A stretch of DNA of 64,000 nucleotides. It comes from Triatoma infestans. Lineage: Eukaryota; Arthropoda; Insecta; Hemiptera; Reduviidae. A model generated the notes under the pieces. That model saw nothing but the letters and a program-made list of their open reading frames with translations, made no database searches and was not told the origin of the DNA. Positions 1-9,600 of the stretch are shown piece after piece. Made by a program: the position numbers and the translations under genes. The stretch covers positions 1-64,000 of the forward strand of contig JAAEAF010009248.1 in NCBI GenBank assembly GCA_011037195.1. Direction: 5' to 3'. How positions within the stretch are numbered: the stretch's first letter is position 1; every line of letters starts with the position of its first letter.

Positions 1-480
1 GTGTCAACCAGCATCTCCCGGGCCTCTCCTGAGATTAGCACCGTTACTGTAATGACGGCCACACCGGTAGCACCTCAGTAAACCGCGGGTCGACGTCTTG
101 GGCACCGCGTAGACCTGCCCGTTCTAACGGACCCTCCTGGAAGCCCTGTTCGGCCTGTTCAACTATGGCAGCTCTCCTTATTGCTTCTTCCAACGAGGTC
201 GGCGTATTATAACGCAGATGCCGCCCTGCCTCCCTGTGAAGCCCCTTAACAAAGGCGGCTAAAACAGCGGTATTCATGTGGTGGCGTTCCCACCCTTGTT
301 CGCTCGTGTCCCCTGGTTTTGTCAAGGCTCTCTTCCCCAGGTTGCGACACCTATCCGCGAATTCCCGCACTGGCTCCCGCCGTCCCTGGTTGAGCGAATT
401 TAGTGACAGTAGGTAATACGCCGGAGAGAATAGGTCCTGGAATCTCTATAGCAGGACCCTCCGATAGTCCTCAAAGGTGG
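1..480 (-). pseudogene. Ty3/gypsy gag fragment
   Basis: On the minus strand an open frame (370 down to 44) reads MREFADRCRNLGKRALTK, then a segment of the type AAFVKGL..EAGRHLRY and a helical stretch LEEAIRRAAIVEQAEQGF. This resembles the retrotransposon Gag domain of arthropod gypsy elements (flexible FA.R...L then TAVLAAFVKGL). The frame is broken on both sides, and the rest of the element lies outside the window. It belongs with the primer binding site and LTR seen at higher coordinates, since the element runs right to left. Confidence 0.6.
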
Positions 481-950
481 CAAAAAATAAAAATTAAAAT
501 TATTAAAGAGAGAAAACAGACAATATATTAAGGATTCTCTTCCTCTCTCTCTCTCTCTTTTGATAAGTAGACAATAAAACGTTTACGTGTTGCTATGGCA
601 ACCTATTCCAGCCGGCCAGTGACCAGTTCTTGATCCCCCTCTACAATAACCTGGGTCATTAGTACTGCTTCCTATTTATATTTAATATATTTGTATTTAA
701 TTAATCTTTTTATAAAAGTGAAAACTACACTAGACTTAAATAATAAAATTTTCGAGTTTACCCCGAATTCTTCTCTTAACTGGTTTAGGCTGCACGACCC
801 CTTTTCTACTAGGGTCAGCTACCGATGCTGTGCCCGCGACTGGCCCCCACTACAACAGCGGCGCCGACCGATTACATATTCCCGCTCTTGGTTAGCTTAT
901 TGAGCCGCTTGGTTCTTATTTATTTATTTTATTATTATATAAATGATAAC
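481..950 (-). other. Leader and gag N-terminal region of the minus-strand gypsy element, degenerate
   Basis: This stretch lies between the primer binding site and the readable gag. It contains a (CT)n tract at 541-560 and AT-rich sequence. No frame here could be confidently matched to a protein, and the plus-strand frame at 691-903 has no recognisable domain. Confidence 0.4.
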
Positions 951-968
951 ATCCCACTTCTGACCCCA
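951..968 (-). other. Primer binding site of gypsy-type LTR element
   Basis: Read on the minus strand the sequence is TGGGGTCAGAAGTGGGAT. This is one base different from TGGTGTCAGAAGTGGGAT, a common tRNA-Leu-type primer binding site in insect LTR elements. It lies just after the proposed LTR end and before the gag frame, which fits a minus-strand element. Confidence 0.6.
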
Positions 969-1355
969 AAAATGTAAGGCGGAGCGGGTGGAACCCGAGA
1001 GCAAGGCACAACTTAAAATAATATAATTTATAATTTAAAACTTATTACCTACAAATTGACAAACAATTAAAATATAATAAAATTACTGAATCAATAGAAA
1101 TTGCTTAAATTAACTTACAACTACCAAACTACTTGATATTAACTCTAAACTTGGCTACGACTACACTTAAAATTTATATCCCCAATGACAACCGCACAGG
1201 TACTCACCAATTACCACCGCGTACCAAGCATGCCATGTTCTTCCTTTTTCTCTTTTAACTCTTACACTGCCACACTCGCACTGGCCACCTCGCACAACTT
1301 TTTGTGGTCTCACACCAACAGACCGACACACACACACAAACACACACATGATTTA
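969..1355 (-). repeat. 5' LTR of the minus-strand gypsy element
   Basis: It sits between the primer binding site and the point near 1350-1370 where the reading frame of an interrupted RNase H begins. It is AT-rich and includes a CA-rich patch at 1323-1347. The second LTR is outside the window, so the outer edge is approximate and no target duplication could be checked. Confidence 0.45.
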
Positions 1356-1364
1356 TGATATGAT

Positions 1365-2150
1365 ATGATTCGAAAAGCGAAGAATTACTTAGAGCAGATA
1401 ATTCAAACTTTCGCCTTATTGTACCATTGGCAATATTGAAGAAATTCCTTCCCAAAACAAATCTGCCTCCATACTAACTGACAGCCAAGTTACCTCGACT
1501 CTTTGAAGACTAAAAACAATAATCTACCACTCATAATGAGAGCTAGAAAGAAATTGTTTCGCCTTACCGAGGAGCTAGGATGGACAGTTCATTTCTCTTG
1601 GATGAAATCTCATCAAGGTCTTGCAGGAAATGAGATGGCTGACCGTTTAGCCAAAGAAGCTTCAAAATCTGCTGCCTTAACCCTCAGCTATGTTAAAGTA
1701 CCCTTGTCATATGTAAAATCACATTACCGAGACAAAAGTGTAGCTGAATGGAATCAACAATGGGCTACCAATACCAAAGGTGCACTAACCAGGTGTTTTT
1801 TACTACTATAACAGACCGATTGAAGAAACCTTTCATTCAGCTGACCTATAAACTGACACAAGTTCTGAGCGGTCACGGAAGATGCAAGGATATTTACACC
1901 GTTTCCATGTAATTACAGATCCCTACTGTAGCTGCCTGAGCAATCCAGAACAAACAGTGGAGCATCTTCTCTTGCACTGCCCTCTTCTGGATTCATTGTG
2001 GATGAGACTGATAAGAAATATGCTACTTCAAGGCTGCCCATGGCCCCCTGTCCAACTCAGTGATCTTCTTCTCAATAAGAATTTTGAAATTTTCTCTGAA
2101 TATGTTAACTCTATTGACTTTGATTCCCTTATATAATAAATATCACCCTG
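1365..2150 (+). pseudogene. R1-like non-LTR retrotransposon, RNase H and C-terminal domain
   Basis: A degenerate RNase H starts near 1365, with the catalytic-region motif LTDSQ at about 1478, then HFSWMKSHQGLAGNEMADRL (the WVKSHxGxxGNExAD motif) in the frame at 1503-1811. After a frameshift near 1800 the typical tail follows: LSGHGRCKGYLHRF, then CSC and EQTVEHLLLHCPL, a Cys/His knuckle. This order belongs to R1-clade and related elements that encode RNase H. The upstream reverse transcriptase is cut off by the gypsy LTR, so the gypsy element appears to have inserted into it. Confidence 0.75.
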
Positions 2151-2760
2151 TAAATAATTATAATAATATTACACACTGTAATTGTAAAAATAATGAAAAA
2201 TGAAAGGAAAAATTCATCACTATTACCACAAACCTTAATTTTTTCTTTAATGTAATTTCTATTATTATCTCTCTGATATTAATTTTGTCTTATGTCTTAT
2301 CATTTTACTCTTATGTATTTTATCTTTTTATTTTGTAGTACTAACTTAAATTCTAATTTGTCATCTGCTTATAATTTAGTCATATATATATATATATCTT
2401 GTAAATATTGAATATATTTAATGTTGTGTATTTCAATGTGTGCAGTATGCGATATATAATATGATGCATACTGAAAATAAACTCCTCCTCAACAGGGGTA
2501 CTGTTAAGGAGAAAAACACACACACAGGGAACAAACGAGCAAAAGATTGTTATCCCTCCCCCATGCTTGTTTGGCACTCTTTGGTCAGTGGCGAGCACTG
2601 CTACAGTATTTTTTTTATAATTTTACAATTAACTGAACCCAACTACAGAAATACGACTGCATAATTATCCCCTATTCAGCAATGTTGAAACATTGCTCAA
2701 TAATCACTATTTTACACCACACACTTCACAATTTCTTTACATAAGTATTCATTTGTGTAG
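2151..2760. other. Non-LTR 3' UTR and AT-rich sequence without genes
   Basis: Sequence after the R1-like stop is AT-rich, with a (TA)n patch near 2383-2397 and an AATAAA at about 2476. It probably begins as the 3' UTR of that element. No coding frame with a recognisable domain is seen on either strand. Confidence 0.4.
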
Positions 2761-2943
2761 TTCGTTGGAGCTTATTTCGAAAAAATCGCGACAAACTATT
2801 CAATAAAATCGCACATTCGGTGCATGAATTTAGACCGAAACCTTTGCATCAGATGCGATGTTTTTATCTTGGCGAAATACCAAGTTCGAGCTTCTTACGA
2901 TTTTCCTTTGTTGAGATATTTTGTTCATTTTCTTTCTCTCTCT

Positions 2944-2990
<47 letters not shown>

Positions 2991-3075
2991 CATTCGCGAA
3001 TTCGCGAAAAACATTTTTTTGGTACTGAGAGGATCTCAAAACATGTATTTTTTGTGAAAATCCAATTTCAAATTT
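2761..3075 (+). repeat. Helentron-like tandem-module repeat, copy A (diverged, partial)
   Basis: It contains the module words seen in the better copies: a version of TTGGAGCCATTTTCGAGAAAATCGC near 2764, a TTCGAACTT-like block, a (CT)n(CA)n microsatellite at 2934-2987, and the block resembling ACCATTTGCTAAAAACC followed by TCAAAACATGTATTT. The terminal hairpin is not found. Open frames across this copy on both strands are created by the dinucleotide repeats and are not genes. Confidence 0.55.
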
Positions 3076-3419
3076 TTTTTTATTATTTGTACCAGAAAAA
3101 TACAATTCTATGGCAAACGAGTTGAGTGCATTTATAACATACAACCTTTTGAATAATGCACAGTATACACAAATATATAAGTAAATACAAAAGGAATAAT
3201 AATAATGATATTATGGTGTTAAGACTAAAAACTGTGTCAAGCTCAAATAACTGGTTTAACCAAATAAATATAATTACATATTAATAAAGTTGACAACAAA
3301 TTAAAATAAACTGAGCTTCTTTTTTTAAAAAATAATAATAAAAATAAGATTTAAAAAAATGGAAAAAATAATAATAGTAAGAAAGAAAAAAAATAAATAA
3401 ATGAATGATAATACATCCT
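3076..3419. other. AT-rich sequence, nothing recognised
   Basis: It contains homopolymer A/T and (AAT)n-like runs. No coding or structural signal could be supported. Confidence 0.4.
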
Positions 3420-5045
3420 TGTATTAAATAGAACATAAGGAATTCAAGAACTTATAGAAGATTGTTTTTTAATTTTAAAGTGCCCTGTAGAAATTTGTGT
3501 AAATTTAATATTTTGCTTATATTAATATTTATGAAAAAATTAATAAAGTGATCAAAGGGAGACAGATTCTCATTTAATAAGAAACTACTTAAGTATTTAA
3601 CACGGCTGACAGAAAAAGTCGGACATTGAAAAATAAATCAATTGGTGGATATTTAGTACGCTTTCAGCTAATGAATCAAAAAGAACAGTTTTAGATTGCC
3701 AAGAATCAGATTTAATGAACCTTAAAATATTGAGAACACATGAACTGGCTGAGGAAAATTTATAAAAAATATATTTAGTTGTGATTCTAAATAACTACAG
3801 AAGAGGAAAAAAGGACATCTAAATAAATAATTTTATTTGTTACGGAAATTTTTAAGTTTTTGAAATAGAAATCCCTAAGTTTTGTGCAACCTACCCCTTT
3901 GTGAAAAGGAACAATAAAAGTTTTGTTAGTGTTCAGTGTGAGAGAATTGCAATTACAATATTGCTCGAGTATATTTAAAGTTAACTGAGCATCAGTCCAT
4001 CAAGAACTCAGCAACACTGATCATTAGCATAAAGAATAACGTTAAGATCCGTATCAGATTGGATATTTATACCTTTGGCTCCCTTCGAAATAAAAAATTT
4101 AGCAATATCGGATGTGTATAATGCGAACAGCAGAGGACTCAGAATTTCGCCTTGCAAAACACCCTCGTTGATCTGAATTTCTTTTGAGTATTGACTATCC
4201 TGTGAAATTGACATTACCAACTGAGAGTAGAGGTTCATTAATAACCTTAGGGTATTGCCGTATATTCCTAAAGAGTTTAATTTGGCCATAACTGACTATG
4301 ATTAATAGAGACAAACGCTCTTTTAAAATCCACAAATGTGGTAAATAGTTTATTCTCTTATATCTCAATTGAATAGATATGACAGCAGATAAGGTGAATA
4401 CGGCGTCCCGACATCCCCTCCTTTTTCTAAATCCTATTTGCTCTTCGGGTATTATGTTGTTTACTTCAGCCCATTTCGCTGGCCTGTTATGTATGTAACA
4501 TATGTAAAAATTTTTGTGATTGCATAACAAATGGCCTATCCCTCTGTAATTTTCCGGGTTACGTTTACCGCCTTTTTTATATAGATGAATCATTTTTAAT
4601 TTACTCCAACTGCTGGGAAAATTCTCTGCATTCCAAATTTTATTAAATAAATTTAATAGGTAATGAATCCAGGGGCTGGGTAAAAATTTATAACATTCAT
4701 TAGGGATGAGGTCAAGTCCCACTGCTATATTACTTTTACAAAAGGCCTGGATATTTAGTACTTCATCCATTTCAGGGAAATATCCTCGTCTAATAAGGGA
4801 TGAACAAAACCGACAAACAAAGGTTACGATGGTTTTATAGGTATTATACCGTGATAAAAATTTCCCCAATCCGAGATTCCTATCGGACATGTGTCAAAAC
4901 ATTTTTTCTTACGGAATTTATTAATCGTGCCCCAAAACTCTGAAGGATTATTGACATCTCTAATTGAGTTTTTAATATCATTAAAATAAGAAATTTTATT
5001 GTTTTTAATAACAGTTCTGTACTTTTTCTTTAAACTAATATATTC
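3420..5045 (-). pseudogene. Non-LTR retrotransposon ORF2 (reverse transcriptase), degenerate
   Basis: Read right to left: a linker with NNPSEFWGTINKFRK (about 4930), then WSKLKMIHLYKKGGKRNPEN with YRGI, then EEQIGFRKRRGCRDAVFTL, a broken motif for the first catalytic aspartate region, and then QGEILSPLLFALYTSDIAK and ILYANDQ. The last box is the YADD catalytic site with aspartate changed to asparagine. Beyond it, frames near 3600-3720 still read SWQSKTVLFDSLAESVLNIH, the C-terminal part of such proteins. Frameshifts and stops show it is dead. The sequence type is like the CR1/Jockey superfamily; I cannot fix the clade. Confidence 0.7.
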
Positions 5046-5059
5046 AATTAAAGAGGAAT

Positions 5060-5300
5060 GAGTTTTAATTATCTTTCACTAATGAGTTCTCTATTCTCTG
5101 TGTTGTTGAGGTGTTCTCAACTTTTTATTTCCAAAATTTTACATAAGTTTTCAAGTTTAATATGTTTTGAAGATTATTTAATAGTTTTTTTATTTTATTT
5201 TTTTTATGCCTTGAAAAAGACAATATATTTGTCGAAACGTTGGCAAGAATTTAAGTTTTTTATTTTTTTAAAAAGACCGAAACTCACAATCCTTTTCCTT
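5060..5300 (+). repeat. Penelope-like 3'-end fragment (possible)
   Basis: The block TGCCTTGAAAAAGACAAT followed by TTTGTCGAAACGTTGGCAAG and, about 35 bases later, AAAGACCGAAACTCACAATC matches in order the 3' end of the Penelope-like element at 12660-12740 (CCTTGAAAAGACTG, GTCGAATCGTTGGC, TTGACCGAACCTCACCAA). It lies between the ORF1 and ORF2 remnants of the minus-strand element, so it may be a nested insertion. Confidence 0.4.
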
Positions 5301-5800
5301 CATACAAGTAACGGTCGAGAAGAATCTTCCATTTATTTTATCCACATATCTTACAAATTTATAAACTATTAAGTTTGTGGTTTCCCTATTTTTAGTTTTA
5401 ATTCTATAATGATTATCGAGTAACTCCTTCAAAATTATATTGTAGTGACGCACATAATTTTTGGAAAATTTCCTCAAGATTCTCTTTTTCTTTATATGGT
5501 ATCCCATAAACTAGAATGTTTTTTTAATTTATTCTGATCAGAAATATTTTGATTAAATTGAATTTCAACCAATCTGTTGGGTAAAGATTTGTTTTCTTCG
5601 TATAACATGAATTTCATCCTTGTTACTATTAATAAGGGAACCCAGACATTCATAGGAATTAGCCTGTTTTGTCTACTCAGCTCGAATACTTTCAATTTCT
5701 TGACTAAGTTTTCTAAAATTATCTAGAATTTTATCAATTTTACTTTCTAAAATTGAACCAGAAGTAGAAAAAATATTACTTGATTCTTTTTCATTCATTT
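5300..5800 (-). pseudogene. ORF1 remnant of the minus-strand non-LTR element
   Basis: From 5800 leftwards the minus strand reads a Met-initiated start, then SKIDKILDNFRKLSQEIESI, a heptad-like coiled-coil stretch, followed across frameshifts by NRLVEIQFNQNISDQN and a GIPYKEKENLEEIFQKLC block. Coiled coil followed by a GIP...E.LE.IF..LC segment is the usual build of non-LTR ORF1 nucleic-acid-binding proteins. It precedes the ORF2 remnant in the right orientation. Confidence 0.55.
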
Positions 5801-6262
5801 TTTATTTTTTTATTTAGAAGTATGAAAAAGAAATAAAATCAAATAAATTTGAAATGACTGAAAAATGTTTAAATAAGCTCGTAATACGTAATAGAGCAAG
5901 ACGTGCCAGCTCACCCACAAATGATAAAGTGGGCGTGGCTACCTTAGTCCCTGAGTCATCCCACTTCCTCAATCAAATTCAAGGAAGTGAACTAATAACT
6001 TTTAAAGTAAATAATGAGTCACAGAATAAACCCTGGTAAATAAAACTCAGGCAATTTTCAAAGCGTTTTTCACGGTTTACAAAACAGTTTCTCGCACAAA
6101 TAATAGCCAAATATCACCACAAAATAAAGCGAGAAATTCTTAAATCGGATGGTACAAATTTATTTCAGAAAATTATCCAAAACCACACTAAAAACAAAAA
6201 AAAGTCAAGAACTACAATCAGACATGTTCACTCTAACAAAGCACGCACTCAACTCCTCTTCC
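5801..6262. other. Probable 5' UTR of the minus-strand non-LTR element; no gene seen
   Basis: The plus-strand frame at 5854-6039 has no recognised domain and does not fit a CAP signal-peptide exon. The stretch contains no other support for coding sequence. Confidence 0.35.
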
Positions 6263-6323
6263 GTGTCATCCTTGCGCAGGGACCATGCTAATCTTCTCTG
6301 TTCCAACTCGCCGAAGCGAGTAC
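6263..6323 (-). pseudogene. U6 snRNA-like fragment
   Basis: On the minus strand the sequence starts GTACTCGCTTCGGCGAGT, then TGGAACAGAGAAGATTAGCA, then TGGTCCCTGCGCAAGGATGA and CAC. Apart from small changes these are the U6 5' stem-loop, the ACAGAGA box, the AGC triad and the start of the internal stem-loop. About 18 bases between the 5' hairpin and the ACAGAGA box are missing, and the 3' third (after GATGACAC) is absent. It is therefore most likely a truncated U6 retropseudogene. The 5' hairpin is a perfect six-pair stem with a UUCG loop. Confidence 0.8.
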
Positions 6324-6371
6324 AATTTCGAAAATTTGATAAGATTAAAATTGAGTTTAAATTTTGAGTTT

Positions 6372-6411
6372 AACATAGTTTCCTCTTAATAAGAGTAAGA
6401 TAAAGTAACAT
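6372..6411 (+). repeat. 3'-end remnant of the Helentron-like repeat family
   Basis: The palindrome TTTCCTCTTAATAAGAGTAA followed by GATAAAGTAA matches the terminal hairpin of the other copies (CTTCCTCTTACTAGGAGTAA then GAGAAAGTAA). Only the last 40 bases can be recognised. Confidence 0.4.
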
Positions 6412-6547
6412 CAGATAATAATTTTATGCTTTTATAAATTTGGGTCACTTGAATCATTGATTGATTATTTTGATTAAAATTGGTATAACAATGAATCTAT
6501 TTTGAGTATAATGAATAAATTTAAAATGTTAAAATAACACTTTTTAG

Positions 6548-6699
6548 GCATGAAAGAGCTATCAGAAAAAGATAAACAGAAATTGCTTGATTTTCACAAC
6601 AAGTTTAGGGAACTTACTGCAGCTGGGAAGGCACCGGCACCGAAGGGAGAGAATGGCCAGAAAATAAAACAACCTCCGGCTGCAAACATGCTTGAACTG
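6548..6699 (+). CDS. CAP gene, first visible exon
   Basis: It follows a T-rich acceptor ending in AG at 6546-6547 and ends before GT at 6700. Two bases finish a split codon, then 50 codons read MKELSEKDKQKLLDFHNKF onward, through a lysine- and proline-rich loop to PPAANMLEL. The pattern HNKFRE followed by QPPAANM is the usual start of the CAP domain. Because the exon begins in mid-codon, the methionine is internal and at least one coding exon lies upstream. Confidence 0.88.
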
Positions 6700-9600
6700 G
6701 TAAATCACATTTTTTAATTATCAAGCTTCTCGGATTTCATCTTGGTATAAAAACAATTTTGGATTTAATGTGCCACTAGTTTTCCAATATTCATATTATG
6801 AATCTATTAATTATTAAATTAGAATTTACGCTACAACGATAGTGCTGTAATGGTCCCTTAACTATAATATATATTCTATCTAATAACTTCAACTGTGCAC
6901 TTAGTGCAGTTAGTAAAAGTGGGGCCTCACTTTTCCAAATAAGCAGTAACTTAATAAAATAATAATAATAATAATAATACTTTATTGTTCTTTGAAAGTA
7001 CAAATGACAAATAAAACAAAGTATTTTACGGCTTGGATTAATCCGTCAGCCGGGGTCGATATTACTTTCATAAATTTATATAGGTACATAATAAGATAAG
7101 ATAAGAAAAAATAAAATAAGCGTATAAACAGAAAGAAGAAGTAACGTAACCTGAAATAGAAAGAAAAAATAGTACAAGGAGAAATAACAAAAAATAAAAC
7201 AACTTTGAGAACTCAAAAAATTATAGGTATATACCAAAGTCATACATGTTTAGAAATTAAATTCTTGTATAAGCTGATACCGATACGACCAGGCATGGCG
7301 AGCATATTTAATTAGGGAACGGCAGCCAGAAGATCCGTTCAATAAGGAAATAAGATGGGGTCTTGCAAGTACTGAATATCCCAAATATAATCTCCGGAGC
7401 CCAGCAAGGATTGAGCAGACGCCAAGAAAGTGTACTACATCCTCAATACATCTTGAATTACAGAGGGCGCACAGCTCAATCTCTTTTCGGAGCCATGGTG
7501 TTGATTCAAGTAGACTAGCTCACATCTCAGCCTAAAGATCCAACGGAGTTCAGTGAGAGATTAGCCCGAAGAATGATCTTCATTCAAATAACAAAAATTG
7601 AAAGAATGGTTCAGCTCTTTATATAGAAAGAAACGAGATGATAGAGAGACCCTACCCAGAAACTCCTGTCGATGACTGCTTTCATCGTAATTAACAGAGA
7701 GGATAATTGGTCTTTCAAAGCAGATACATTCTCCACATCGGGAATAAAGTCGCAGGAATACTTCTGGGCCAAGTCTAACCAATGCCGAAACCAGTAAATT
7801 TTGTTGTTGATAATTTCCAGAGCTAGAATTCTAGGCAAACGATACCGGGGAAGATCCAAAGTTCTTAGAACATATTTAAAATGCAGTTTTAAAGTGAATA
7901 TCACTAGAAGATCTACAGCGTCTCAATATAGAGCATATAGTTAGGCGAAGATGTGGGAAGTGCAAATAATTTTTTAATGAAAAAACTCTGGTAACTCTCA
8001 ACAATATCATATCTTTGGAATCCCCCACACTTGGGCCGTATAACATACTACTGAGCGACAGATGGAATTAAAAACTTGGAATTTAAATGGGAGAGGTATC
8101 GAACCTTGCGAGAGATAGCCAGACCACATGACATTGAGGATTGTCTTTGACGATGTCACTTTCTTTAATAGATGATTGTTGAGAGAGAGACGGGGCGTCA
8201 GAACTACACCCAAATATTTATAGTTGTTAACGACCTCCACAGGCTGGCCTTTATAAAACCATTTTTCTGATGCGGCCAGTCTGCCACTCTTTCTAAAAAT
8301 TAAAATCTTAGATTTATTAAGATTGACCGAGAGATTCCATAGATCGCAGTAACTTGCTAAAGTATTAATATTTCTCTGTAAACTCACTGGGTTTTCGGCA
8401 AGAAGAACCACATCATCAGCATACATCAAAATTTTAATGGAAGAATTGGAAGTACGAATGCCACCTTCAAGTAGCGAAGGAAGATCGGCCAAAAAGAAGT
8501 AAAAAAGTAGTGGACTTAAAAGGCAGCCCTGCCTTACACCATTCTGTACAGAAAAGGGATCAGAAATTCCATTCTTTCCTCGAACAAAAGCAATAGCATT
8601 TGAGTATATGGATCTTAAAACCGAAATAAATTTCGAGGAAATGCCCAAATTGAATAACTTTAAAAATAATGCTCGATGGAAAACAATTTTGGATTTAATA
8701 AAATACTAGTTTTCCATTATTTATAATATTAGGATATATAAATAATTATTAAATTAGAATTTACGCTACAACGATAGTGCTGTAATGGTCCCTTAACTAT
8801 AATATATATATTCTATCTAATAACTTCAACTGTGCACTTAGTGCGGTTAGTAAAAGTGGGGCCTCACTTTTCCAAATAAGCAGTAACTTAATAAAATATT
8901 AAGAAGCATATCAATGAAATTAGCAACCTTTTATCAAAACACAGAGTTTCTTTTAATGTTAATGTTATAAATTTAACAGATACAGAAATTCCAACAGTTG
9001 TAAAAAACACTCTTAGTTTAGGCCCTTAAAGAAAAACCCTGATATTCTAATCCTTTCCTCCGATAAAACCAAGCAAACTGTTGCTATGAATCAAGTCGAT
9101 TATACTTTAAAATACAGAATTTTGTTATAGACATCAAAACTTATATTAAGTTAACAAAAGACCCCCCACATACAATGAAATTACAAACTAACAAACTCAT
9201 TAATGACTTACATAAACATAAATACATTGACTTACACACAAAAATCAGCTTATCAATAACTCTCCCAATCCTCCAAAAATTTATGGTCCTGTCAAAACCA
9301 ACAAAATAGGTAATCCTTTACGACCTATTATTTCGTTCATTAACTCCCCTACTTGTCAAATCTCCAAGTAACTACAGAATTACCCATTTTTCTAATGACA
9401 ATTACAACATTAAAGATTCCTTTGTTCTCAAAGAGAAATAGAAACTTTAAAACTACATTCTCATAACCCTTGATGTCTCCTCCTTATTTACAAATGTTCC
9501 CATAAATTACACATTAGCTCTAATATAAAATAATTTCCATTTATTGGATAATAAAACAAAAATTACCATGAATAACTTCATCAAATTACTCACACACTGT

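Larger units (their letters stand above)
6963..8679 (-). mobile_element. 5'-truncated non-LTR retrotransposon
   Basis: It runs right to left. At its 3' end (left) there is AATAAAG followed by a (TAT)n tail at 6957-6979. It encodes the C-terminal half of a reverse transcriptase and a tail domain. The 5' end stops abruptly at 8679 against the second 215-bp repeat, as expected for incomplete reverse transcription. Confidence 0.8.

Noticed and set aside
2820..3144. Three overlapping frames on both strands
   Set aside because: They are made of CT and CA dinucleotide repeats inside a Helentron-like repeat copy.
5854..6039. Plus-strand frame ending before GTAAAT, considered as the missing 5' CAP exon
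   Set aside because: No signal peptide, no cysteines in the CAP pattern, and its phase does not fit the split codon at 6548.
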